Below are positions 16,081-24,527 of a stretch of DNA of 64,000 nt, in pieces. Location: assembly GCA_003635265.1 (NCBI GenBank), contig PYIZ01000052.1, positions 184,414-248,413 on the forward strand, given 5' to 3'. Origin of the DNA: Candidatus Poribacteria bacterium. Lineage in GTDB: Bacteria; Poribacteria; WGA-4E; PCPOR2b. The notes under the pieces are model-generated. The model was not told where the DNA came from, made no database searches, and saw only the letters and a list, made by a program, of their open reading frames with translations. The position numbers and the translations under genes were made by a program. Position 1 is the first letter of the stretch; each line of letters starts with the position of its first letter.

Positions 16081-17271
16081 TTACAGCCACCCCGCAACTG
16101 CCCAGATCACACTTGCCCGACTGAAGGGTGCATCTTTGAGTGCTTCGACCCCTGAAATCGGATGTCCTCCATATTTACGCTCATACGCTTCGTGGATCTG
16201 GCGTTCAAAACCCGTCATTTCCTGGATCGGCAAAGTTATCCACGCGCTCCCGCGTCGGGCACTCTCTCGGATTGCGATCCACAATTCCAGATCCCGTCGG
16301 GCGTTGATGGGACCATAAGCAGGCTCAATATCCTCCGTCACGGCACGATACATACTGTGGAGGATGCTTGCTTTGGCAACGTCGTCCGACGCAGAGATCT
16401 TGTACTTCGCAAACGGATTTGACCATATAATCGGCGGGGAGGTCTCTATCCGCACATGGTCTAACACCTGTTCGCCGTCAACCTCTGTATAGACATCCTC
16501 AATTTGGTAGCTCCCACCACCGTTGTAAAGGGTCAGCTGATCCCCGGAGAGATGTCCGTCCATGCCTTCAATCTCCCAATGGCTGCCACGGGCCCCCGGC
16601 GGCGGCATCTCGTAGAGGCAGGTAATTCCTCCCGGAAACTCAATGATTCCGGACTCCCACCACCGTGTCGTCATCGCTTCGTCGCCGTAGCCGGTGTAGG
16701 GTTGTGTCGGTGCTTCGGCTGCGTATCCCAAGGCACGTATCGGCTCGCAGCCGAGGATCATACGGATCGCGTTGATGCCGTGATAGCTGCCCGATGCGTA
16801 CCAGAGTCGCGCATGTCGAATTTTGCCAAGTAATCCCGATCGGACAATTTTTTGCTTCAACTGCTCATGAGGCCAGTGCCAGACATTTTCGGCGATTTCG
16901 TATTTGACACCGTTTTGCTGACACGTCTCCGTGATGGCGTCTGCTATCGGCAGCGAGACGGCGATGGGTATTTCGGTGATGACGTTAATCCGGTGCTTGG
17001 CGACGGTCATCGCCATGACGTTGAGCGAATCGGTTGGTGTCAGGCAGAAGACCACGTCCGGTGTTTCGGACTGAAGCATCTTCTCGACATCTGTGTATTG
17101 CGCTGGGATGTCGTAGGTTTCGGCTGAAGCACGACATGCCTCGGCGTTTCTGTCGCAGATAGCGCAGAATGTGTAGAGGTCCGTCAGTTGTTTGATGACC
17201 GCCTGATAGCCGCGGGAGCGGGAGGTTTCGTAAGCCCCGGCGCCGATTACGGCGATTCGTAAAGGGTTCAT
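16081..17271 (-). CDS. Gfo/Idh/MocA family oxidoreductase
   Basis: 396 residues. Rossmann motif AVIGAGAYETSRSRGY, then TEIPIAVSLPIAD in the position of the family EKP motif (Lys replaced by Ile-Pro), so catalysis may differ from classical members. The C-terminal domain carries HGINAIRMILG and YGDEAMTTRWWESGIIEF. It belongs to the long Gfo/Idh subgroup found in heterotrophic gene clusters. Substrate unknown. It precedes an alpha/beta hydrolase gene downstream on the map to the right, same strand. Confidence 0.82.
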   Translation of the reverse strand: MNPLRIAVIGAGAYETSRSRGYQAVIKQLTDLYTFCAICDRNAEACRASAETYDIPAQYTDVEKMLQSETPDVVFCLTPTDSLNVMAMTVAKHRINVITEIPIAVSLPIADAITETCQQNGVKYEIAENVWHWPHEQLKQKIVRSGLLGKIRHARLWYASGSYHGINAIRMILGCEPIRALGYAAEAPTQPYTGYGDEAMTTRWWESGIIEFPGGITCLYEMPPPGARGSHWEIEGMDGHLSGDQLTLYNGGGSYQIEDVYTEVDGEQVLDHVRIETSPPIIWSNPFAKYKISASDDVAKASILHSMYRAVTEDIEPAYGPINARRDLELWIAIRESARRGSAWITLPIQEMTGFERQIHEAYERKYGGHPISGVEALKDAPFSRASVIWAVAGWL

Positions 17272-17302
17272 CGGTATTTCCTCCGAATAAGCGAAATTAG
17301 TT

Positions 17303-17387
17303 TAATGCGTAATACGTAATGCGTAATTATCCCCTACCAATGATTCTTTCTGTAAGGGAGCACCCCCTCACCCGTTACGCATTATTC
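17303..17387. repeat. GCGTAAT short repeats and inverted copy
   Basis: TAATGCGTAATACGTAATGCGTAATTA at 17303-17329 (written here split as two units of TAATGCGTAA plus ACG) and an inverted copy GTTACGCATTATT at 17374-17386. Same repeat family as 4072-4113. Confidence 0.65.
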
Positions 17388-17458
17388 ATGTCAAATCTTA
17401 ATCGATTTATTGCGAGTTTTAATTTATGAATCACACAGGCTATTAATATGGGTGTGTT

Positions 17459-18478
17459 CTATTTCTGGGACAGCGTTTGGACCAACCACGGCAGTGACTG
17501 TTCACCTGAAAAGAGGTGTCCGGCATCAAATTCTTGTAGGGTGATTTGGTCACCGGCGTTCGCAGCGCGATAGATCTGCTGCGCCATCTCAAAGGCGGGG
17601 TGTACCGGACGGCTGCCGTCCTCTGTCCCCCACTCTACAAAGATTGGACGCGGTGCGATAAGCCCTGCAATGTCGGGCATCTCACAGAGTTCACCGATGC
17701 CTTTCGGGTGGTGGCAAATACAGTGTCCAAACCATGACGTTTGCGCGAAGGTGGTAAAATAGCCGCTTAACACCGCTGCTTGAACCCGTTCGTCTAGCGC
17801 GGCGTGGACGATGCCGAGCCAGCAACCGCCGGATAAGCCTGCAATCCCGATTCGGCTTTCATCTACCTCCGGTAGGCTTTGGAGGTAGTCTACGCCCCGT
17901 ATCAGGTCATAGACCCGATAGCCTGTCAGATCGTACCCGAGATAGTTCAGACGTCGCCAGAGGAAATCGCAACCGCCTGACGGGTGAGCGCGTTCGCCCA
18001 TTCCAGCATTATCGGGGCATAACGTGATGACACCCTGCTCCGCGAGGGCACGACCGTAAGGGGCACCGAACTGTCCATCACCGGAGATGACGCTCTCTTT
18101 GCCGCCCGGCACATGCCCGTGGATGCAGAGGACAGCTGGCATCTTCCCCGTTGCCCTCCCGATACTGCGATCGGGATTCAAAGCAACTTTCGGGATTGAC
18201 AGATAGGCGGGAATCGGGGCATCCTCTCGCGCATGGTAGATCACTTTGTGGATCGTAATCTTGTCGTTTGATTCGGTGGAAACGATTTGCGGGTTTAGAG
18301 GGAACGCTTCGTCCGGGAAAGGTCCAAGCTGCCCTCGCAGTTCGGGGAACAGTTGAGTTCGCCAATCCTGCCACGCATCAGCGGTATACCCATCGAATGA
18401 TAAGCGGGGGCTGTGGTTTGGGAAATCGTGGTCGAGGAGCTCTGCTGATGAAAATTGTATTTCAGATGATGGAGGCAT
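17459..18478 (-). CDS. Alpha/beta hydrolase (acetyl xylan esterase/dienelactone hydrolase-like)
   Basis: 339 residues. The nucleophile elbow is GLSGG near residue 213 (GIAGLSGGCWLGIVHAAL), with an oxyanion region VLCIHGHVPGGK near 117, a later acidic residue in FVEWGTEDGSRPVHP and a His in DAGHLFSG near 325, giving a full catalytic triad. No signal peptide. Family members deacetylate sugars or cleave esters; the neighbouring Gfo/Idh genes suggest carbohydrate use. CAGGAG precedes the ATG. Confidence 0.85.
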   Translation of the reverse strand: MPPSSEIQFSSAELLDHDFPNHSPRLSFDGYTADAWQDWRTQLFPELRGQLGPFPDEAFPLNPQIVSTESNDKITIHKVIYHAREDAPIPAYLSIPKVALNPDRSIGRATGKMPAVLCIHGHVPGGKESVISGDGQFGAPYGRALAEQGVITLCPDNAGMGERAHPSGGCDFLWRRLNYLGYDLTGYRVYDLIRGVDYLQSLPEVDESRIGIAGLSGGCWLGIVHAALDERVQAAVLSGYFTTFAQTSWFGHCICHHPKGIGELCEMPDIAGLIAPRPIFVEWGTEDGSRPVHPAFEMAQQIYRAANAGDQITLQEFDAGHLFSGEQSLPWLVQTLSQK

Positions 18479-18570
18479 GTTTTAGCTCTCCTGTTATTAG
18501 AACGCAAGTTGCCAGATAACCCGTAAGTCGAGTTTTCATACCTGATACCCATCAGAAATAACCAAATGGA

Positions 18571-18698
18571 CGACAGACCTGTCGCCCCGCTGGGGCTTTG
18601 TAGACCTTTTCCCGATCTCCGGATATAAGAGTCAATTTTATTGCGTCACACATCGCCAAGTTCTGTTGACATTTGGGTGTCGAGATATGAATCTCGAC
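18571..18698. repeat. Cluster of REP-like palindromes with CCTAC end
   Basis: Spacer 18479-18717 holds CGACAG-AC-CTGTCG (18571-18584 region), GCCCC-GCT-GGGGC (18584-18596), the motif AGTTCTGTTGACATTT (18659-18674, also at 54657-54672) and an 8-bp perfect hairpin GTCGAGAT-ATGA-ATCTCGAC (18679-18698) followed by CTACAAC. No gene is seen here. Confidence 0.7.
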
Positions 18699-18717
18699 CT
18701 ACAACAACTTGAGGTTA

Positions 18718-20973
18718 TTAGAGGTTCCAGAGGTAAGAGACTTTGAACACAACGACCCTATCGCCTAATTGTAACTCACCTGCGTCGGTTCGCCAATCTT
18801 CATTATATGCAAGGAAAATATGGCTTTTGGGGCTATATTCCCAACCGAAGAGGGTGCTGACTAGATAGTTTTCTTCGGTCTCGATCTGATTAAAATCGGT
18901 GCGATTACGGCCGGCTTGTGCAAACACCCTGAGAAATAGATCCCGTGTAAACAGATAGGTGACGCGCAGAGAACTCGTGAAATAACGTCCATCAATGACA
19001 TCCTCTTGGGTTAAACTCAGGGCATATCCACTTTCAAGGTCAATCGTGAAATTGCTCTGGGGGCGGATAGTGGTTGAGAGCGAAAGCAGCCGTTGCTTCC
19101 CTACCGCCTGCCGCGAGAAATTGAAGTAATTTCCTATTCCCGCATCCAAGCCGACCGAAACGGGTCGCGACGTGTTTGTTAAGAGGGATAATTCATATCC
19201 GTCTGTCGTAAATATCTCCGTCAGTTCAACCTCCCGACTGCGTCCATAAGATACGCCAATCCCCTCCCAGAAAGATTCGGTGGGGCGCCAATCTGCCCCA
19301 GCGTTGAAGTTCCAACTGATTGAATCCTCGTCAAATTCCGGTGAAAGGGTCAGATCTGGATTGTTCTGTTCCCAATCGTCAAAATATGTATCGGTGAACA
19401 GATCCTGGGAAACTCTGCCACGAACCTGGAAAGCAGCTCGATGTGACCCGAACTGAGGGATATAGGTCCCCATGAAATTCATTTGCTGCCAACCTCGATA
19501 TCTCTCTTTGCGGAGAAATCCCGTCTCGTTTGCTTCAAATAGGGGATCGATTCGCTCTAGCCGCACTCTGGCGTTCCAGAGGTAATTGCTCTGGGCAAGT
19601 TCGATGAGGTATGCTCTGTTTTTTGCGTTTTCGTCGGGATCCTCTGGATCTTCGCTGGGATTAAAACTCATCGCATATTGTCCCGATAGCCGATAGGTTT
19701 TTAGAAAGAACAGGTCCGTGTCGAATCCGCCCACTCGACCGTAGCCATTTTCCTCCTCAAGATGCTCTTTGTTGGCAAAGATCAGTCCAACAGTGGAGCG
19801 TTGCAGGATGTCTTTCTTCAACCGGACCGTTGAATACAGCGCCTCCTCCTTGGATTCTGATTCTTGACCAATTTCTAGCGCCCCGAAACTGCCTGTTTGA
19901 CTTCCGAGTATACCGAGGGAATAACTGCCGACCTTGCCGGTCATTTTGCCACCCCAGAGGATATCTCCTTCCCTACCGATCCGGCGACTATAGAATAGCT
20001 CCAGCGGTGTCTCAAAAAAGCTATTTCCTTCGACGAAGAAAGGACGCCGCTCCGGGAAACGGGTCGGAAAGCGGGTCAGATTAATCTCCAACTGATCCGC
20101 CTCTACTTGTGCGAAATCCGGGTTAACGGTGACGTTTGTCTTGAGTGTGCTGGTCAGGTTATACTGAACATCAAGTCCTGTCCCCAGTTGACCATCAAGT
20201 GATTCCTTGTCGGACACCCCACCCAGAAGATAGGGCGATATTTCAAAAGGTTTGGCACCGCCGATGTCCTTTAGCCCAACCATGAGTCCGAGATCGGACA
20301 TGCGCGTGGTCGCCCCGGCTTGGGTCATCTGCTTCCAAACGGTCACCTCGTCTTTTCGCCGATGCACCCGTTCAACGTCGAATCCCCACACCTGTTCCGA
20401 TTTATCAGGGAAGCGAAAATTTGCAAACGGAATCTTGAACTCAGCCACCCACCCCTGCTCATCAACCCCTGTCTCTAGCCACCAGATGCCTCTCCAACTG
20501 GAATCGGATCGGATGTCATCGAAGCGGTACGCATCGCTCTGGACACCGCCGGGGGTGGTCGCAAATTTATAGCCGGTGCGATGGTCATGGTGTGGGTCCA
20601 TAAAAAAGGATATTACGTCTGAATCGTAGATGTTCCCACCGCGTCGCACAATGCGATTGACAACTTTATCAGGCTCAGCATCATAACACCGAAAGGCGAC
20701 GTAGAGGTGGTGGGGGTCGTAAGCGATATAAAACACTGTATCATCGGTGGCGGGTTTGGCTCGGTCTGGTACGAGTTGGATGAAGCCGCTTATAGGCTTT
20801 GCCTTTTGCCACGCGGGGTCATCGAGTTTTCCGTCAATCTTCGGAGCGGGAACGTCCCGATTCACGGGATAGGCTTCTACAACGTATTTTGCTGATCCGG
20901 GCTCGTGCGCAGGCAAAGTCCCGGCAAGAAGGCTGAGAAGTACAACAACATTAACGAAGATCCATTTGGGCAT
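18718..20973 (-). CDS. DUF5916 outer-membrane protein with N-terminal CBM9-like domain
   Basis: 751 residues. A signal peptide (1-22) precedes a CBM9-like beta-sandwich (PKIDGKLDDPAWQKA at about 45, then FYIAYDPHHLYVAFRCYD), and a large C-terminal region rich in alternating amphipathic strands typical of DUF5916 barrels (NLTRFPTRFPERRPFFVEGNSFF split by family usage; ends KVSYLWNL with a terminal aromatic/Leu). Surface or outer-membrane location with carbohydrate-related binding is likely. GGAG ribosome-binding site before the ATG. It appears monocistronic, flanked on both sides by palindromic spacers. Confidence 0.85.
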   Translation of the reverse strand: MPKWIFVNVVVLLSLLAGTLPAHEPGSAKYVVEAYPVNRDVPAPKIDGKLDDPAWQKAKPISGFIQLVPDRAKPATDDTVFYIAYDPHHLYVAFRCYDAEPDKVVNRIVRRGGNIYDSDVISFFMDPHHDHRTGYKFATTPGGVQSDAYRFDDIRSDSSWRGIWWLETGVDEQGWVAEFKIPFANFRFPDKSEQVWGFDVERVHRRKDEVTVWKQMTQAGATTRMSDLGLMVGLKDIGGAKPFEISPYLLGGVSDKESLDGQLGTGLDVQYNLTSTLKTNVTVNPDFAQVEADQLEINLTRFPTRFPERRPFFVEGNSFFETPLELFYSRRIGREGDILWGGKMTGKVGSYSLGILGSQTGSFGALEIGQESESKEEALYSTVRLKKDILQRSTVGLIFANKEHLEEENGYGRVGGFDTDLFFLKTYRLSGQYAMSFNPSEDPEDPDENAKNRAYLIELAQSNYLWNARVRLERIDPLFEANETGFLRKERYRGWQQMNFMGTYIPQFGSHRAAFQVRGRVSQDLFTDTYFDDWEQNNPDLTLSPEFDEDSISWNFNAGADWRPTESFWEGIGVSYGRSREVELTEIFTTDGYELSLLTNTSRPVSVGLDAGIGNYFNFSRQAVGKQRLLSLSTTIRPQSNFTIDLESGYALSLTQEDVIDGRYFTSSLRVTYLFTRDLFLRVFAQAGRNRTDFNQIETEENYLVSTLFGWEYSPKSHIFLAYNEDWRTDAGELQLGDRVVVFKVSYLWNL

Positions 20974-21109
20974 TAATCACGCTCCTTGTATTGTATTTTG
21001 GTCTGCATTTACTGTTTCCAATATCAGAATTTCTATTTATGGCGGATTTAAGAATTACTTAGATAGTGTGAACGAGCCCCGATCTATTGGAGTTGATTGG
21101 CAGGGTTAC

Positions 21110-21126
21110 GGCACACGGAGTGTGCC
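21110..21126. repeat. REP-like hairpin ending in CCTAC
   Basis: GGCACAC-GGA-GTGTGCC, a perfect 7-bp stem with 3-nt loop, followed by TACTAC. One of several palindromes in the window whose right arm runs into CCTAC. Lies in the spacer 20974-21183. Confidence 0.65.
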
Positions 21127-21183
21127 TACTACTTTTAATGTCTATTTATTTTTAGGATTCACCATAGATTATACGCACATATA

Positions 21184-22269
21184 TTAGAGCCGATAAAATT
21201 GCCTCGCATTTTCTGACAGAATCTTGCGTGCTAGCGATGTGGGTAACTTTGCGGGGAAAGCCTCTTCGGGAGAATCGAAATGCCAATGGGGATAGTCCGT
21301 TGAAAACATCAGAAAGTCGTCCGAATCGAGTTGACCAATAATCTGAAGCAGTTGCTCTGCGGTTGGTGGTCCATCGATCGGCTGGAGTGTCATGCGCATG
21401 TGTTCTCGGATATAGGCTGACGGTAATCGTTTGACCCACGGCGTAAGATGTCGTAGCCCACGCCACTCCTTGTCAAACCGCCACATGAGCGATGGCATCC
21501 ATGTGAACCCCGCTTCGATGAGTGCCACTCGCAGGGACGGGAACAGGTCAAAAACGCCTTCTGACACTAGACTCAGCACCTGTGCCTGAAACACCTGCGA
21601 CATACCGACGTATTCCTCCAGATAGGTTGAGGGCCAACCGACCGATGTTGGTGGAAGCCCCGGCGCCCCACCGTAATGGATGCCGACAGCCAGATCGTGA
21701 CGTACCGCAGCTGTGTAGATCGGGTGATAGCGTCGATTGCCGTAAGGTGCCTGTGAACGTACCGGCAACATCACCTGCACAAAGCCCGGCTGGTCTCCCA
21801 AACGCTCAATCTCTCTTGCTGCGAGTTCAGGGTTTTGGCTCGGCACTATTAACGATCCCCGGAGGCGTGGTTCGGGGTCAAGCCAATGCTCGATCTGCCA
21901 ATCATTGACAGCCGAAGCGAGCGCTGCCGCCAAGTCTTCGTTGTGTACGCTTTGCACGCGATAGGCGCAGGTCAGTATGCCGTACTCGATTCCCCAAGGG
22001 TCGAGCACGTGTTCGCATAGCAGTGCTAGATCCGATCGGGGCGGATCCTCTGACGGTTCCGTGATCTCTGGTCGTGTCGAAGTGGGTGCACCTTCTGGAT
22101 AGTCGTTCGCATCGGGCCCGAAAAAGCCGGATTCTTCACAATGATCGCACCAGTAGTCCGGCAGATACGGGTAGAGCATTTCAAGCGACGGAGTTCGGTT
22201 GTGGAGGTCACAGTCAATTATGGGTAACCCCGCTGCTACGAAACTCGGTTTTCCATTTTCCATTCCCAT
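21184..22269 (-). CDS. Amidohydrolase-2 family metal-dependent hydrolase
   Basis: 361 residues. The first metal motif is degenerate-typical for this family, IDCDLHN near residue 18 (DxH). Further conserved features are GIHYGGAPG near 180 (metal His), ALIEAGFTWMP near 245 and the terminal FSTDYPHWHFDSPEE near 325 (metal Asp). Members decarboxylate or hydrolyse aromatic or lactone substrates (ACMSD/LigW/uracil-5-carboxylate decarboxylase-like). Substrate unknown. Two closely spaced ATG codons make the start uncertain by two residues. Confidence 0.83.
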   Translation of the reverse strand: MGMENGKPSFVAAGLPIIDCDLHNRTPSLEMLYPYLPDYWCDHCEESGFFGPDANDYPEGAPTSTRPEITEPSEDPPRSDLALLCEHVLDPWGIEYGILTCAYRVQSVHNEDLAAALASAVNDWQIEHWLDPEPRLRGSLIVPSQNPELAAREIERLGDQPGFVQVMLPVRSQAPYGNRRYHPIYTAAVRHDLAVGIHYGGAPGLPPTSVGWPSTYLEEYVGMSQVFQAQVLSLVSEGVFDLFPSLRVALIEAGFTWMPSLMWRFDKEWRGLRHLTPWVKRLPSAYIREHMRMTLQPIDGPPTAEQLLQIIGQLDSDDFLMFSTDYPHWHFDSPEEAFPAKLPTSLARKILSENARQFYRL

Positions 22270-22315
22270 TTCTTTCGCTCTTTTCGCTGTACGCTCATGT
22301 TAAGACTTAGTGCAA

Positions 22316-22378
22316 AGAAACCGAGTTTTAAAGTCCCGATTCTCGGGATGCTCGGAACGGCAAAAAAACTCGGTTTCT
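22316..22378. repeat. Long dispersed palindrome with nested hairpin
   Basis: Same arms as at 14767-14800: AGAAACCGAGTTTT at 22316-22329 and its exact complement at 22365-22378. The 35-base loop itself holds a perfect hairpin TCCCGA-TTC-TCGGGA (22334-22348). Preceded by CTCATGTTAAG as in the other copy. Confidence 0.75.
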
Positions 22379-22531
22379 CTTTAGATGTTCAAACATTTTT
22401 AGGATACCAGTTTGCAACCCATTTGTCAATATGAAACCGGGCTGAATTCGCGGTTGAAATGGCAGAGCTGAAGTGGGATAATCAGCAACTGATCTGCGGT
22501 ATTATTGAACCTTATTCGCAGCGGAAAAGTG

Positions 22532-22560
22532 TTGACGATTCTATCGGATTTTGCTATCCT
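22532..22560 (+). promoter_or_regulatory. Sigma70-type promoter for the 561-aa gene
   Basis: -35 TTGACG (22532-22537), 17-base spacer, -10 TATCCT (22555-22560), 85 bases upstream of the ATG at 22645. Confidence 0.55.
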
Positions 22561-22644
22561 ATATTTCACCACAAAGAGGTGTTGAAACGGATAACGGTTC
22601 TATATGTCACATAATCTATCAGCAAACGAATGCAGAGATAAACA

Positions 22645-24330
22645 ATGGTCCCCATTGAAACAGAAATTGAAGATCTGCGCCAGCGGGCGCAAATTCCGGC
22701 GCGGGTCTGGCAGCAACTCGATCAGATGGCCTCCGAAATAGAATGTCTTCGGTCAGCGGGTGAACTCGGTGATAACACTGGTGGAATACTTAGTCACTGG
22801 TTCGACGAACTTGTGGCAGGACGCCTCACTGAGGAGCAGGCGCGGGCGATTCCGGGTCAGTTGGTGGCTGCCAGAGATCTGATGCTATCCGCATTTGCCG
22901 AGATGGAACGGGGACCAGAGGTTGATAAGGACAACCTTTACGACTCCCTTGCCTTCGTTTTCAAATCGAGCGATATTACGGGGGTTGCCCAACTCGTTAT
23001 TCAAGTGTATCAGCTTGGACTCAGGATTGACATAGACCAGATTCAGGCGTTCCTGATACCTTTCCTTCATCGGAATTCAATCGACGAAATCATACGCCGT
23101 TTGGATAGGCTTGGCAAGTGGATGACGCAGTTTGACGGTCGGAACTACGAAGGAGTGATGTTCACCCCGGTGGTGACCCGTTATTTGGCAGAACACTCAG
23201 ACTTTGAGGCAGCGTTGGCAGAGTTTGACCGGCTCCGAGCCGAAACTTTGAAGGGGCAATTCCGGCTCGACAACGAACTCCAAAGAGATTTGGAATTTCT
23301 CCGGTTCGCTCACTTGAACGCAAATATCAATGGGGGGCGAAGGGGCAGCGATGAACAGTATGCTACCTTCAAGGCGTTGCCGGTACTACCTCCGCCTCGT
23401 GAAGGGATAGTTGAACTAAGTGAGGAGCATCTCGCCCAAGCAAAACGTTACGGATACCAAGCTGCGTGTTTCCTGCAATTTCTCAGGCACTTCAAGGCGA
23501 GAACGCCAAGACCAATCGTGGTGGTTGGGAATGACCGCTATGGTAGGCAGTGGGTCGTCGAGCCCCTCCAAGACTATCTGAAAGATGATTTTACGCTCCG
23601 ATATGACCGCATTAGATCCCACTCGTCGTTTAGGCTCAGGGTTCCCCACGAAGTCGAAAGTAAGGCGCGGGCAGGCTTTCCTCAAGATTTTGTTAGGGAG
23701 TTGAACGAGAAGATGCCGCACGTGGTCGTCGTTGACGCCCGTAATCCAGTTAGGGGACCCGGTATGATGAAGATGTCGCGAGGCGCACGCGACTATGTGA
23801 ACTGGTTCATGGTCTTCAACGACGTCCGCGCGGAGGGCGACATCTCCAAATATGCACATGATGGCGCGGTGCCTCACCTATCGGAGCTAAGGAAGTGGTA
23901 CGAATTCGATGTGGTGAGGCGATTGATAAAGCCGTGGGTGAACCCGGGCTCGACGTACAAGATTACCCACTGGGCACCGGAGCTGAAAGAGTACGTGATG
24001 CTTGGGGATTTCGCTATGCGGGCAGAGTACCCTGACCCGATGGACGATAAGCCGCAGGTTGTCATATCGAATGCCGACATCTACAGGACCGAGGGCGATG
24101 ACATCTACGAGACGCTTAGGGGGACGCAGCCATACTATTTTGATGGACCGGAACAGTATGTGAAGGAGACGGTGGAATTCGGGTTTGGGGAGTATGGATT
24201 GGAGACCCACGTGAAAGGACCTACGACTGATGAATTCGTTGCGAGGGTGCAACAGGAGATCACTGCTGAGGTTGAGAGGCTATTGCAAAGCAACGCAGTA
24301 CCCACGGATGGGGTGATAGAGCGCCGATAG
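22645..24330 (+). CDS. Unrecognised 561-aa protein
   Basis: I do not recognise a family. No signal peptide or membrane segment is visible. The first 220 residues are largely helical and acidic (repeated helices with leucine spacing). Around residue 290-370 there is an alpha/beta-looking part with strands PIVVVGNDRYGRQWVVEPL and PHVVVVDARNP, which superficially resembles a Rossmann-like or phosphoribosyltransferase-like core but lacks a clear PRPP motif. The C-terminus (370-561) is rich in aromatic residues and ends in a helical, Glu-rich tail. It has its own promoter and is followed 197 bases later by the E1/E2 operon on the same strand. It is probably cytoplasmic; function unknown. Confidence 0.8.
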   Translation: MVPIETEIEDLRQRAQIPARVWQQLDQMASEIECLRSAGELGDNTGGILSHWFDELVAGRLTEEQARAIPGQLVAARDLMLSAFAEMERGPEVDKDNLYDSLAFVFKSSDITGVAQLVIQVYQLGLRIDIDQIQAFLIPFLHRNSIDEIIRRLDRLGKWMTQFDGRNYEGVMFTPVVTRYLAEHSDFEAALAEFDRLRAETLKGQFRLDNELQRDLEFLRFAHLNANINGGRRGSDEQYATFKALPVLPPPREGIVELSEEHLAQAKRYGYQAACFLQFLRHFKARTPRPIVVVGNDRYGRQWVVEPLQDYLKDDFTLRYDRIRSHSSFRLRVPHEVESKARAGFPQDFVRELNEKMPHVVVVDARNPVRGPGMMKMSRGARDYVNWFMVFNDVRAEGDISKYAHDGAVPHLSELRKWYEFDVVRRLIKPWVNPGSTYKITHWAPELKEYVMLGDFAMRAEYPDPMDDKPQVVISNADIYRTEGDDIYETLRGTQPYYFDGPEQYVKETVEFGFGEYGLETHVKGPTTDEFVARVQQEITAEVERLLQSNAVPTDGVIERR

Positions 24331-24394
24331 TTTTGAAAATAGCGCGAGTGATAATCCCGGACATAGTGATTGTACCGGTTTTTCCTGCAGCGAT

Positions 24395-24423
24395 TTGCTT
24401 ATTTTGGCGTGGTTCGGTATAAT
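24395..24423 (+). promoter_or_regulatory. Sigma70-type promoter for the E1/E2 operon
   Basis: -35-like TTGCTT (24395-24400), 17-base spacer, consensus -10 TATAAT (24418-24423), about 105 bases upstream of the E1alpha start. Confidence 0.6.
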
Positions 24424-24527
24424 AGGAGATTGCATGATGCCAAACTGCAAATTTGTAGCATGGAATATTTACATTAATAGCGTGTCGTAATACACATTAC
24501 AACTTATTAACTCTAGGAGACCTACTT

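Larger units (their letters stand above)
22270..22644. other. 375-base divergent spacer
   Basis: Separates the minus-strand amidohydrolase from the plus-strand 561-aa gene. It contains the long palindrome at 22316-22378 and a good sigma70-type promoter at 22532-22560 for the rightward gene. I see no gene or structured RNA beyond these. Confidence 0.6.
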
